DNA of 64,000 bases from Syntrophotalea acetylenica (GTDB taxonomy: Bacteria > Desulfobacterota > Desulfuromonadia > Desulfuromonadales > Syntrophotaleaceae): contig NZ_CP015455.1 in NCBI RefSeq assembly GCF_001888165.1, positions 2,412,001 through 2,476,000 of the forward strand, given 5' to 3'. Position 1 is the first letter of the stretch; each line of letters begins with the position of its first letter. The notes beneath the pieces were generated by a model that was given only the letters and a program-made list of their open reading frames with translations, was not told the origin of the DNA and searched no databases. Positions 15,599 to 24,790 of the stretch are shown in pieces. The translations under genes were made by a program, and so were the position numbers.

Positions 15599-16711
15599 CT
15601 ACGGATGAGCAACATGCAGACCGACCGCCATGCCGCCGTTATACAACACGGAGTGACACTGAAAATCAGGGCCAAGGGCGGCGCCAAGGGGACCGACAGG
15701 ACAGACGACCGCAACCCGCCAACCCTTGCAGGATTCGCGACAGTATGCACCGAGTCGACGGTAGAGGCGGGCAAGGTCGACACCGCGGCCAAGCCGCTGG
15801 CCATAAGGGGGATTGCACACCATCAGCCCGGGCCGGTCCGGCACCATGCCCGTGCCGAGCTCGGCAACCTCGAAACGGCTGGCAGCCCCCGCCCCTGCGG
15901 CCTGCGCATTGGCGTTGGCCAGGTCGATGGCGGCGTTATCTTGGTCCCGACCGATCAGCGGCACATCTAGCGGACGTTCCAGGCTCAAAGCGCCGGTTCG
16001 AAGAACCTGCCACAAACCGGGACGATACCGGGGCCAATGCATGAAGGCAAATTCGCGTGAGATGCCAGGCGCCCGCCCCATGCCCAAAAGGGCCGCCTCG
16101 ATGACAAAGGTGCCGGAGCCGCACATGGGGTCGACAAGCGGCTGGCCGGCAGTCCAGTCCAGCGACATCAGAATCCCGGCGGCCAGCGTTTCCCGGAGTG
16201 GCGCGGCGCCGGTCATGGTCCGATAGCCGCGGCGATGCAGCAGAGCCCCGCTGCTGTCAATGGAAATCTGGCACTGGTTGTCCTCGAAACGCACCAGAAT
16301 TAGCTGTTGAGGCCGATCCGTGCAGAGAGGGACGCCTCCGAGGGCCCGGTCCACGGCCTGCCGCAGGGTTTCGGCGATACGGCCGGTATGCTGCAGTCGC
16401 GACCGGTGACTGGTCGCCCGGACCTGCAAAGGGGTCCCGGGCCGCACAAACCGGCCCCAGGGCAGCTGCAGGGTCTTTCGGTAGAAGGCGGGAAAATCCC
16501 TGCAGGCAAAACCCCCGAGCCTGACCACGACACGCGACGCGCTACGCAGCCACAGATTGGCGCGGTACAGCTCTTCAAGCCCGCCGCTGAAACAGACGCC
16601 GCCCTTTGCGATGCGGATTCCGGGCAAGGACAACGCCGACAATTCTCCGGCACAAACCGCCTCCAGCCCAAGGGCCGTTACGGCAAACAGCTCAAATACT
16701 CTTTTTTCCAC
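15599..16711 (-). CDS. THUMP-domain class I rRNA methyltransferase (RlmL/RlmK N-terminal type)
   Basis: A 370-aa protein. The N-terminus (about residues 1-160) has the ferredoxin-like and THUMP RNA-binding region; the C-terminus is a Rossmann methyltransferase with VDPMCGSGTFVIEAALLGMG (SAM-binding motif I, about residues 190-210) and the NPPYGQRLG catalytic motif IV, typical of N2-guanine RNA methyltransferases. It resembles the N-terminal half of E. coli RlmL, which methylates 23S G2445; the exact target is not certain. GTG 16711 follows GGGAGAGG. It is divergent from the DUF815 gene and upstream of rpsU. Confidence 0.88.
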   Translation of the reverse strand: MEKRVFELFAVTALGLEAVCAGELSALSLPGIRIAKGGVCFSGGLEELYRANLWLRSASRVVVRLGGFACRDFPAFYRKTLQLPWGRFVRPGTPLQVRATSHRSRLQHTGRIAETLRQAVDRALGGVPLCTDRPQQLILVRFEDNQCQISIDSSGALLHRRGYRTMTGAAPLRETLAAGILMSLDWTAGQPLVDPMCGSGTFVIEAALLGMGRAPGISREFAFMHWPRYRPGLWQVLRTGALSLERPLDVPLIGRDQDNAAIDLANANAQAAGAGAASRFEVAELGTGMVPDRPGLMVCNPPYGQRLGRGVDLARLYRRLGAYCRESCKGWRVAVVCPVGPLGAALGPDFQCHSVLYNGGMAVGLHVAHP

Positions 16712-16899
16712 GAACCTCTCCCGTAAAATGCAGTATTTTACACCCTCCCCGCAGCCATGACCAACACTGTCCCGCGTCTCGCATGATTTGTTGCCGATCC
16801 GTCAGCAAGGCCGGCCTTTGCATGGAGAACACCTGGAGAAAATTCTGTTATTATTCATTACGGGTCCATTTTTCACCGGTACGCAAGGAAAGAAGCGGC

Positions 16900-17811
16900 A
16901 TGGAATTCAACCATATGGAAATCGATTGGGAATATCTCTTCGAAAGGCTGGAGCGTTTTCTTGATCTCGGCGAGGAGTACCTGACACGCAGTCTGGTCGA
17001 ATACGCTCCCGCTCCCCAGATGTTCAATGAATACATTGCCTTTCGCTGGATAAAAAACCACCATACCGGCTATCTTGAGGAAATCGCCCGGCCTGGCCTG
17101 CAGAGCCATGCCGACCTGAAAGGATTGGACCCCATCCTCGAAAACCTGTGCCGGAACACAGCTCAGTTCGCTCATGGCCTGCCGTCCAACCATGTGCTTC
17201 TCCGGGGGGAACCCGGCACCGGCAAGCGTTCGGCCATCGTAGGGCTGCTGGAAAAATTCCAGGATCAGGGACTGCGCATGATCGAGATCCGCAGCGACGA
17301 TTTGCAGCAGTTGCCCATCATGGTTTCCCGCCTGCGCAATCTCCCGTTCCGCTTTATCCTGTATTGTCGGGAGGTGTTTCCCTGCAAGGATCCCGCGTGT
17401 TTCCGGGAACTCAGAAACCTGCTGCAGGGCAATATCGAAACCTGTCCGGAAAACCTGCGGATCTACGCGACCATGGACACCTCGCTACAGCCTCTGCACA
17501 ACACCGACAACGCTGCACCCGACACGCTTGCCGCCCCGGAAGGACCGCCGCAGACAGCACCCTTCGCAGCCTGCGCGGGGTTCGGCGTCGTTCTGGACCT
17601 GCCTCTGCCACAACGGGCCGCCTATCTCGACATCTGCCGGCACTTAGCAAAAAGGCACAATCTATCGGTGGACGATGAGGAACAAAAACGTGCCGCCCTG
17701 TTGTGGGCCGAACGGCGCGGGCGGTTTTCCGGACTGGTGGCCCGCCAGTTCATCGATGATCTGAGGGGCCGCCTGGCGCTTGACCGACACCCTGCGGACA
17801 CGCCGTCCTGA
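16900..17811 (+). CDS. DUF815-type AAA+ ATPase with atypical Walker B
   Basis: A 303-aa protein. Helical N-terminus, then a P-loop GEPGTGKRS (about residues 104-112) and the order of conserved blocks known from DUF815 (GLDPILENLCRNTAQFA, FRFILYC, LRNLLQG, RLxLPLP-like FGVVLDLPLP, ARQFIDDL). In the DUF815 proteins I know, the Walker B strand ends in acidic residues (FILFCDDLSFE); here it reads FILYCREVFP, so only a Glu remains. ATP hydrolysis may be weak or lost. ATG 16900 is chosen on the AAGGAAAGAAG site. Function of the family is unknown. Confidence 0.7.
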   Translation: MEFNHMEIDWEYLFERLERFLDLGEEYLTRSLVEYAPAPQMFNEYIAFRWIKNHHTGYLEEIARPGLQSHADLKGLDPILENLCRNTAQFAHGLPSNHVLLRGEPGTGKRSAIVGLLEKFQDQGLRMIEIRSDDLQQLPIMVSRLRNLPFRFILYCREVFPCKDPACFRELRNLLQGNIETCPENLRIYATMDTSLQPLHNTDNAAPDTLAAPEGPPQTAPFAACAGFGVVLDLPLPQRAAYLDICRHLAKRHNLSVDDEEQKRAALLWAERRGRFSGLVARQFIDDLRGRLALDRHPADTPS

Positions 17812-17968
17812 TACCCACGGCGGCAGTACCTGCCTGCACGCCATGCCGGTGGCGGTTCCGGCCAGCCGGCAGGATCCTCCAGCATGGCACAAAACCTGCT
17901 AATCTGAGGTTCCGACATCCTTTCTTATCGCGCCTTATAACCGGAATCCGCAACGGAAAACACGTGCC

Positions 17969-18685
17969 ATGTACAATAAACACTTCAAGCCAGGACAAAA
18001 AGTTCTCATCCATTCTGCCAGCCCCGACCGAGGCGAGGACCGTATCGAAAACTTTTCCGCCTGCTGCCAGTCCGTGGAAAACGGCATCCTGACGCTGAGC
18101 CTGCCTTACCGGGCCGACACCTCCCTGTTTGCCGCCGGCAACCGGCTGTCCGTGGTTTCCGAGAGTCTGGGGCTGGGTCTGAAAGCCCAGGCCTTCTACC
18201 ACAATCATATTGGCAGGGATGTAATTCAGCTGCGATTCGACGGGCATCTGCAGTTTTTTCAGATACGGCCAGCCGAGCGGATCAACCTGCCCATCGGCAT
18301 TCGTTACACCCGCTCAACAGGAGACCTGCAGGAGGTGCGTCAACAGTGGCAACAGAATATCCACAGACTTGCCAACACCCCGCCCGGGTCCCTGCCCAAG
18401 CTGCCTTGCGGCATGGTCAACCTGAGTAGCGGCGGCATCCGCCTCGGTTTCAAGACCCCGATCGACAAGGCCCAGCTGTGCCTGCTGCTGATGCAGATCG
18501 AACCCGACGACGCCCCGATCTGCACTGTGGCGGAAGTAGTGTGGAGCCATGGACATGGAAGCGCCGATACCTGCATGGCAGGATTGCAATTCACGGCCAT
18601 CATGGCCGAAGATCAAAAACGCCTCGAGAAATTCATCCGCACTGCCCGCATGAATCGGCAAAAAAAGCCGGCCCCGCCCCAGTGA
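17969..18685 (+). CDS. PilZ-domain cyclic-di-GMP receptor, YcgR-like
   Basis: A 238-aa protein with an N-terminal YcgR-N-like beta domain (about 1-105) and a C-terminal PilZ domain. The c-di-GMP-binding elements are visible: the basic RPAERINLPI segment (RxxxR-like, about residue 107) and NLSSGGIRL (N/DxSxxG, about residue 150). YcgR proteins slow flagella or control adhesion when c-di-GMP rises. It fits with the three diguanylate cyclases in this window. ATG 17969 is the only good start. A terminator overlaps the stop codon. Confidence 0.82.
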   Translation: MYNKHFKPGQKVLIHSASPDRGEDRIENFSACCQSVENGILTLSLPYRADTSLFAAGNRLSVVSESLGLGLKAQAFYHNHIGRDVIQLRFDGHLQFFQIRPAERINLPIGIRYTRSTGDLQEVRQQWQQNIHRLANTPPGSLPKLPCGMVNLSSGGIRLGFKTPIDKAQLCLLLMQIEPDDAPICTVAEVVWSHGHGSADTCMAGLQFTAIMAEDQKRLEKFIRTARMNRQKKPAPPQ

Positions 18686-18712
18686 AAAGGCTGGGTCTGT
18701 CCAGCCTTTTCA
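18681..18712 (+). terminator. Hairpin overlapping the PilZ gene stop
   Basis: A perfect 13-bp stem (18681-18693 with 18700-18712), 6-nt loop; its 5' arm contains the TGA stop. No long T-tract follows, although the 3' arm itself holds TTTT. The remaining gap to 19095 shows no gene. Confidence 0.6.
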
Positions 18713-19095
18713 CAGCGACCTCTTCCCGAAAAAATTTGGCTGTCAGGCAAACCACTGGAGAAAATCCAGGGACCGTTTAAAATTCGCGCAGTTGGCCCGG
18801 CGCAGACCGGCAGCGCCCCTGAAACCACCTTCATCACAACTTTTAATTTGCTATTTTCACAGATGTTTTTCAATCCATCCACAGATCCGTGGAAAACCCT
18901 GTGGGGAACGGGCATGCATCCCCCGCAGACCCTTGATACAAAGGGCACTTCTGGCTCTTTGCATATTTTTTAAGCAGACAGAAATAGCCAGAAACAGGGC
19001 GGGTTGCCCCCGGTAAAAACCCGAGGACAGGCCGCTGCATAACCGCCGGCCGAAGCATCAGGGTGCAGCGGCATGGCGCAGGGAACATGCCCGCA

Positions 19096-19784
19096 TCAGA
19101 CAGGGAAAATCCCCTTGGCCGGATGCGTGGAAGGCAATATGCCAGCGGCTTCCAGGCGTTGCAGAAACAGGTCGCGGGCAATTTCCCGGGCACCGAAGGA
19201 CAACAGATGTGTGGATGTCTGCTGGCAGTCGATCAGCTGATATCCAAGCTCGGCGAGGCGGGTTACGAGGGTTGCGAAAGCAACCTTGGAGGCATTGTCG
19301 ATGGAGTGAAACATCGACTCCCCGAAAAAACAGCGCCCCACCGCGATGCCGTACAGGCCTCCGACGAGCCGGTCTTCGAGCCAGGCTTCGACGGAATGGG
19401 CATAACCGAGACCGTGCAGCAGTTTGTACGCCTCCAGCATATCCCTCGTCAGCCAGGTACCGGGCCCTTCCCTGCGCGGGGTTTTGGCACAGGCCTCGAT
19501 GACCCGGGAAAAAGCGCGGTCGTAGGTAATGTTAAAACGGGCGCGTCGCAGCTCCTTGGCCATGCTGCGATTCACGCGCAGCGCTCCGGGCTCAAGAATA
19601 CAGCGGGGATCGGGAGACCACCAGAGAATCGGCTGGTCATCGCCGAACCAGGGGAAAATGCCCATGCTGTAGGCAAGCAACAGGCGCCGGGGGGAAAGAT
19701 CCCCCCGATCGCAAGGATTCCGCCATCCTCGGCATGTTCCACAGGCGGAAAGATCATGTCATCGATCAGCTGATATATGGGCAT
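19096..19784 (-). pseudogene. aat: Leucyl/phenylalanyl-tRNA--protein transferase, frameshifted
   Basis: The enzyme transfers Leu or Phe to N-terminal Arg/Lys of proteins, making an N-degron for ClpS-ClpAP. The start (MPIYQLIDDMIFPPVEHAED, from ATG 19784) and the rest (LLLAYSMGIFPWF ... to 19096) are both clear Aat sequence but in different frames. The break is at a run of six G on the minus strand (plus 19701-19706, C6). One more G would restore GGD-LSP-RRLLLAY, the family sequence. So this is a one-base homopolymer deletion: a sequencing error, a recent inactivation or a slippage switch. The gene starts 1 nt after the clpA stop and is the third gene of clpS-clpA-aat. Confidence 0.85.
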
Positions 19785-19785
19785 G

Positions 19786-22044
19786 CTACCCTTTGGAAAA
19801 ATGGTAGGTCAACTTGCCCGAGCGACAGCCGATCCGCACTTCCCCACCATCCTGCAGTTCCCCGAACAATATTTCCTGGGCAATGGTATCGCCGATTTCG
19901 GCCTGGATGAGCCGGGCAAGAGGACGTGCGCCGAAGCGGGGATCGTAACCGCGGCGGGCGAGATCGGAACGGGCGGCCGGAGACAGCGCCAGCTTGACCC
20001 GGCGCTCCGTCAGGCGACTGCGCAACTCTTCGATAAATTTGTCGACGATTTTGAGCATCGTGTCTTCGCCCAGACCATGGAAGGGGATAATCGCGTCGAG
20101 GCGGTTACGAAATTCCGGCGAGAAGGTCCTCTCCACCGCCTGCCGGGGGCTGCCCCCCTCCTCCTTGCCGAAACCGATGGGGTTGGCACTCATTTCCCGG
20201 GCGCCAGCGTTGCTGGTCATGATCAGCACAACATTGCGAAAATCGGCTTTCTTGCCGTTATTGTCCGTCAGGCTGCCATGATCCATGACCTGCAAAAGAA
20301 TGCTGAACAGATCCGGATGGGCCTTTTCAATTTCATCGAGCAACAATACGGCGTAGGGCTGCTTGATCACGGCTTCGGTCAGAAGCCCGCCCTGATCAAA
20401 ACCGACATAGCCGGGAGGCGCACCGATCAGCCGTGAAACGGAGTGCTTCTCCATATATTCGCTCATGTCGAAACGGATAAAGGCCACACCCAGCTGCGAA
20501 GCCAGTTGCCGGGCCGCTTCGGTCTTGCCGACACCCGTCGGGCCGGTAAACAGAAAAGATCCGGTCGGCTTTTCCGGATGCCCCAGCCCCGCGCGGGCCC
20601 GCAGCACGGCGCGGGAGAGGGTCTCGACCGCCTCATCCTGCCCGAACACCTTGCGGCTCAGATCCCGCGCCAGGGTTTTAAGCCGACGACGGTCGGACGT
20701 CGAGACGCTGCGTTCAGGGATGCGGGCGATGCCGGCCACCACCCGTTCGATATCGTCCAGATGCACCACCCGGCCCCCGGCCAGACGCATGGCCGCCCCC
20801 GCTTCATCGATAACGTCGATGGCCTTGTCCGGCAGGTGGCGGAAGTTGATATGGCGCGCGGACAGCTCGGCGGCGGCCTGGATGGCGTCTTCGGTGTAGG
20901 TTACGCCATGGTGCTCTTCATAACGATCCTTGAGTCCGTGAAGGATGCCAATGGTTTCCTCGACGCTCGGCTCGACAATATCGATTTTCTGAAAACGCCG
21001 GGACAGGGCACGATCCTTGTCGAACAGATTCTTGTATTCCTCGTAGGTCGTCGATCCGATACAGCGGAAATCGCCGCTGGCCAGCACCGGCTTGAGGATA
21101 TTGGACGCATCGAGGGAACCGCCGCTGGTGGCGCCGGCACCGACCACGGTATGAATCTCGTCGATGAACAGGATGGCATCGGGGTGCTTTTCCAGCGCCT
21201 TGACAACCGCCTTGAGGCGCTCCTCGAAATCCCCCCGGAACTTGGTGCCTGCCAGCAAGGCCCCCATATCCAGAGCAAACACCGAGCACTGGCGAAGAAT
21301 TTCCGGCACCGTTTGCTGGCTGATCATCAGTGCCAGGCCTTCGGCCATGGCGGTCTTGCCAACCCCCGCTTCACCAACGAACAGGGGGTTGTTCTTGCGG
21401 CGGCGGCACAGCACCTGTACGGTACGCTTCAGTTCGGCCTCACGGCCGATAAGCGGATCGATGCGCCCCTGACGCGCCCGCGCCACCAGATCGACGGTGA
21501 ACAGGGCCAGAGGATCCTGTTTCGGCTTGTCTCGTGCTTCGTCGCTTTTTTCGCGGCTGCCGCTGTCCGAAGGGATTGGATCCCCGGCGGAGGGGGCATC
21601 GTGCCGTGGCGGGACCCTGGTCACGCCGTGGGAGATGTAATTGAGCACATCGAGCCGCGACACGCCTTGAGCTTCGAGAAAATGGACGGCATGGGTGTGC
21701 TTTTCGGCAAACATGGCCGCCAGCAAATCGCCGATGGTGATTTCTTTCTTGCCCGCGGAATGCAGATGCAGCACCGCCCGTTGCAGAACCCGCTGCAGCC
21801 CGACGGTCTGCTCCGGAACCGCATCGGCATCATCGACAAGGCTTTCAAGATGCTCGGCAAAATACCTTTCCAGCTGCACCTTGAGGGCTTCGGTGTCACC
21901 GCCGCAGGCCGCGATCAGATCCTTGCCGTGCTGTTCAAGCAGCATGGCATAGAGGACATGTTCGGTGGTCAGGTATTCGTGGCGTCGCCGTTGAGCTTCA
22001 CGCACCGCCAGGGAAAAGGTTATCTGTACTTCCTGTGCGAACAT
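19786..22044 (-). CDS. clpA: ClpA, ATPase subunit of the ClpAP protease
   Basis: A 752-aa Hsp100 unfoldase. Order: Clp_N repeats (about 1-145), D1 AAA+ with GEAGVGKTA and ILFIDEIHTVVGAGAT, D2 AAA+ with GPTGVGKTE and VLLLDEIEKAHPD, and a D2 C-terminal domain. It lacks the ClpB middle coiled coil, which distinguishes it from ClpB. It unfolds substrates, including ClpS-delivered N-degrons, and feeds them to ClpP. ATG 22044 (MFAQEVQITF) is the normal N-terminus and has AAGGGAGCG upstream; the open frame to 22179 overlaps clpS and is ignored. It starts 13 nt after clpS. Confidence 0.95.
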   Translation of the reverse strand: MFAQEVQITFSLAVREAQRRRHEYLTTEHVLYAMLLEQHGKDLIAACGGDTEALKVQLERYFAEHLESLVDDADAVPEQTVGLQRVLQRAVLHLHSAGKKEITIGDLLAAMFAEKHTHAVHFLEAQGVSRLDVLNYISHGVTRVPPRHDAPSAGDPIPSDSGSREKSDEARDKPKQDPLALFTVDLVARARQGRIDPLIGREAELKRTVQVLCRRRKNNPLFVGEAGVGKTAMAEGLALMISQQTVPEILRQCSVFALDMGALLAGTKFRGDFEERLKAVVKALEKHPDAILFIDEIHTVVGAGATSGGSLDASNILKPVLASGDFRCIGSTTYEEYKNLFDKDRALSRRFQKIDIVEPSVEETIGILHGLKDRYEEHHGVTYTEDAIQAAAELSARHINFRHLPDKAIDVIDEAGAAMRLAGGRVVHLDDIERVVAGIARIPERSVSTSDRRRLKTLARDLSRKVFGQDEAVETLSRAVLRARAGLGHPEKPTGSFLFTGPTGVGKTEAARQLASQLGVAFIRFDMSEYMEKHSVSRLIGAPPGYVGFDQGGLLTEAVIKQPYAVLLLDEIEKAHPDLFSILLQVMDHGSLTDNNGKKADFRNVVLIMTSNAGAREMSANPIGFGKEEGGSPRQAVERTFSPEFRNRLDAIIPFHGLGEDTMLKIVDKFIEELRSRLTERRVKLALSPAARSDLARRGYDPRFGARPLARLIQAEIGDTIAQEILFGELQDGGEVRIGCRSGKLTYHFSKG

Positions 22045-22057
22045 AAGATCGCTCCCT

Positions 22058-22372
22058 TCAGGCTTCTTCCAGGCTGCAGCGCAGCGGGAAACCGGCCTGA
22101 CGTGCCAGCCGATGAACCCGGGCAACCTTGGTTTCGGCGATTTCATGGGGGAAGGTTCCACATACGCCCGTCCCCTCATTGTGGATGTTCAGCATAATGT
22201 GATGTGCGTCCGTTGCCGATTTATGAAAGATCCCCTCGAGAACCTCCACAACAAACTCCATGGTGGTGTAGTCGTCGTTGTGCATCAATACCCTGTAGAG
22301 CGATGGCGGTGCCGTCCGGGCCGCGGTCTGGTCGTGAACATGAATATCCGCCGACGTTTTTTTCTGACTCAC
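22058..22372 (-). CDS. clpS: ClpS adaptor of the N-degron pathway
   Basis: A 104-aa protein with a flexible N-terminal tail and the ClpS core (YRVLMHNDDYTTMEFVVEVL, then ...HNEGTGVCGTFPHEIAETK). The HNDDYT and MEFVVE residues that form the pocket for N-terminal Leu/Phe/Tyr/Trp are present. It binds ClpA and delivers N-degron substrates. GTG 22372 follows GGGGGAGAAG. It is the first gene of clpS-clpA-aat, so adaptor, unfoldase and N-degron-forming enzyme are made together. Confidence 0.95.
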   Translation of the reverse strand: MSQKKTSADIHVHDQTAARTAPPSLYRVLMHNDDYTTMEFVVEVLEGIFHKSATDAHHIMLNIHNEGTGVCGTFPHEIAETKVARVHRLARQAGFPLRCSLEEA

Positions 22373-22581
22373 CTTCTCCCCCTTGCACGGTCGTTTTTCA
22401 AAAATCCTATCACACTTGCCGTCGAACTTCCAAGCCTGCCCGGCAACCCGGAATGCCCGGCGGCGGACAGCCGCTGTGATGGTTCAGCAGCTTTTCTGCC
22501 GGAGTTTATAAAATCTCTGTTATAATCCTGCCACGACCCGTTTGTTTCATGATGGACACTACCTGACGTTCATCCGCAAAA

Positions 22582-22632
22582 CGCAAACGGACACAACACC
22601 GTTTGCGTCCGGGGAAAAGACCGTTCCCGGAC
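22582..22632 (+). repeat. Two abutting hairpins in the hflK leader
   Basis: A 9-bp perfect stem (22582-22590 with 22599-22607) is followed by a 7-bp stem (22607-22613 with 22626-22632); they touch at 22607. They lie 40 nt before the hflK start. TATAAT at 22521-22526 could be the -10 of the promoter. The role is unknown. Confidence 0.35.
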
Positions 22633-22671
22633 GAAAACAAGGCTTCGAACCGGATTCAGACAGGAGGAACC

Positions 22672-23676
22672 ATGCCCGCAAGGTTTTCCGGCGACAATCT
22701 GCAAAACCTGGCCAGAAACCTCAGATCGCACCCTTTGTCACCGCGGCTGCGGTTTGCTGCCGTGGCCGGACTGCTGCTGGTGATCGGCCTGTTCAGCAGC
22801 TTCTACAAGGTGGCTACGGAAGAAACCGGCGTGATTCTGCGCTTCGGCCGCTTCAGCGGTTTTGCCGAGCCGGGACTGCACCTGAAACTTCCCTTCGGTA
22901 TCGATCGCATCCACAAAGTGCAGACCGGCCGGGTACTCAAGGAGGAGTTCGGTTTTCGCACCCTGCAGACCAAGGGACGCTCCCTCTATACCAAACAAGC
23001 ACTTGAAGATGAATCCCTGACGCTGACCGGCGACCTCAACGTCAGCGATGTGGAGTGGATCGTCCAGTACCAGATCGCCGACCCCTACAAATACCTGTTC
23101 CGCATCAGTCAGCCGGAAGCGACCATCCGCGATCTGGCCGAAGCTGTGGTCCGCAAGGTGGTGGGGAATTCCAAAGTCACCGAGGTGCTTACCACGGAGC
23201 GCGCAATGCTGGCCGACGCGGCCCACAGGGAGCTGCAGGAAATCCTTAACAGCTACGATATTGGCATCCGTATCGTCACCGTCAAATTCCAGGACGTCAA
23301 TCCGCCGGATCCGGTCAAAGCCGCTTTCAATGAAGTCAACGAAGCCGAGCAGCAGAAGGAAAGCCTGATCTTCCAGGCCAGGGAACAGTACAACCGCGAA
23401 GTGCCCAGAGCCCGCGGGGAGGCGCGTCGAACCATCCAGGAGGCGGAGGGCTACGCTGTGGAGCGGATCAACAAGGCTCGCGGCGAAACCCGCCGGTTTC
23501 TCGACCTGCTGACCGAATACCGCAAGGCGCCACAGGTAACCCGGCAGCGCCTCTACCTGGAGACGCTGGAGCAGATCCTGCCCAGGCTCGAGGAAATCTA
23601 CATCATGGACCGCGCCGGCACCGGCACCTTGCCGCTGCTGCCCCTGCGCAGCGAGACCAAAGGAGGTCAGCCATGA
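22672..23676 (+). CDS. hflK: HflK, FtsH protease modulator
   Basis: A 334-aa membrane-anchored SPFH/band-7 protein. One transmembrane segment (about residues 25-43, RFAAVAGLLLVIGLFSSFY) is followed by the band-7 domain (ETGVILRFGRFSGFAEPGLH) and a coiled coil with QEAEGYAVERINKARGE. HflK and HflC form a large periplasmic-facing cage around FtsH and limit its proteolysis of membrane proteins. ATG 22672 follows AGGAGGAACC. Its stop overlaps the hflC start (ATGA, 4 nt). Confidence 0.93.
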   Translation: MPARFSGDNLQNLARNLRSHPLSPRLRFAAVAGLLLVIGLFSSFYKVATEETGVILRFGRFSGFAEPGLHLKLPFGIDRIHKVQTGRVLKEEFGFRTLQTKGRSLYTKQALEDESLTLTGDLNVSDVEWIVQYQIADPYKYLFRISQPEATIRDLAEAVVRKVVGNSKVTEVLTTERAMLADAAHRELQEILNSYDIGIRIVTVKFQDVNPPDPVKAAFNEVNEAEQQKESLIFQAREQYNREVPRARGEARRTIQEAEGYAVERINKARGETRRFLDLLTEYRKAPQVTRQRLYLETLEQILPRLEEIYIMDRAGTGTLPLLPLRSETKGGQP

Positions 23677-24605
23677 AAAAGCCCCTGTTGCTGCTGGTAC
23701 TTATGCTGCTGATCGCGGGCTTTGTGCAATCCCCCCTGGTCATCGTTGAAGAAGGCGAACAGGCCCTGGTGACCCAGTTCGGAAAACCGGTCGGCGGGGT
23801 CCTCGGCCCCGGGCTGCATCTGAAAATACCCTTTATCCAGAAAGTGCATCGCTTCGAAAACCGGATCCTCAAGTGGGACGGCGACCCTAACCAGATCCCG
23901 ACCAAGGACAAGCGCTACATCTTCCTCGACACCACCGCACGCTGGCGCATTGCCGATCCGCTGCTGTTTTTCAAAACCGTCGCCACCGAGCGCGGCGCCC
24001 AAAGCCGCCTTGACGATATTCTGGACTCGGTGGTGCGCGATGCCGTTTCCGGGCATCTGCTGGTCGAACTGGTACGGGGCAAGGACTACCGCCCGCCCGG
24101 CAATGCGATGGAACAGATTGAGCTTGAAGGTGTTCCCGTAGCAAGCGAACATCTGGTCGGCCGCGAGGAAATTCTGGCCGATCTTTTGAAAAAAGCCCGC
24201 GCCAGCACGCCGGAATACGGCATCGAACTGATTGATGTACAGATCAAGCGCATCAACTATGTGGAGCAGGTGCGCAAGCGCGTTTATGAGCGCATGATCT
24301 CCGAACGCAAAAAAGTCGCCGCGGAATTCCGCAGCGAAGGCGAAGGGGAAAAAGCCGACATCCTCGGCCAGATGGGAAAGGAACTCAAAAGCATCACTTC
24401 CGACGCCTATCGCCAGGCCGAAGAGATACGAGGCCGGGCCGACGCCGAAGCGGCGGCCATCTACGCGGCCGCCTACGGTGGGGATCGTGACTTTTACGCA
24501 TTTTTGCGCAGCCTCGAAGCTTACCGCAAATCGGTCGGCAAAAATGGCAGACTGGTGCTCAGTACGGACAGCGATTTTTACAGGTATCTGCAGAACAGCC
24601 GGTGA
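23673..24605 (+). CDS. hflC: HflC, FtsH protease modulator
   Basis: A 310-aa partner of HflK. It has an N-terminal membrane segment (PLLLLVLMLLIAGFVQS), the band-7 domain (VEEGEQALVTQFGKPVGGV) and the HflC-typical IPTKDKRYIFLDTTARWRI and VKRINYVEQVRKRVYERMISER blocks. The coiled-coil ends with ADAEAAAIYAAAYG. It overlaps hflK by 4 nt, so the two are translationally coupled. It is convergent with the small lipoprotein gene after about 185 nt. Confidence 0.93.
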   Translation: MKKPLLLLVLMLLIAGFVQSPLVIVEEGEQALVTQFGKPVGGVLGPGLHLKIPFIQKVHRFENRILKWDGDPNQIPTKDKRYIFLDTTARWRIADPLLFFKTVATERGAQSRLDDILDSVVRDAVSGHLLVELVRGKDYRPPGNAMEQIELEGVPVASEHLVGREEILADLLKKARASTPEYGIELIDVQIKRINYVEQVRKRVYERMISERKKVAAEFRSEGEGEKADILGQMGKELKSITSDAYRQAEEIRGRADAEAAAIYAAAYGGDRDFYAFLRSLEAYRKSVGKNGRLVLSTDSDFYRYLQNSR

Positions 24606-24790
24606 AAACCGGGCTGCGGCCTTCCGGGCCAGCAACCGACTGCATGGAAGCCGTGGTGCCGGGCAACGGAAATCTGTTTGCCGCGACAAGGCTGCCTCTC
24701 TGGCTGCACCTCGGGCTGGGAGGCCTGGGGGAACGGTGCACTGACGACCATGGAGCCATGTGCCCCCAAACGAACCAACCCGTAGACGAG

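Noticed and set aside
18860-18920. TCCACAG/TGTGGA repeats like DnaA boxes
   Set aside because: Only imperfect matches to TTATCCACA and no cluster or AT-rich unwinding element, so no origin is claimed.
20443-22197. 584-codon open frame antisense to clpA
   Set aside because: Mirror of clpA; no domain signs, and clpA is intact on the other strand.
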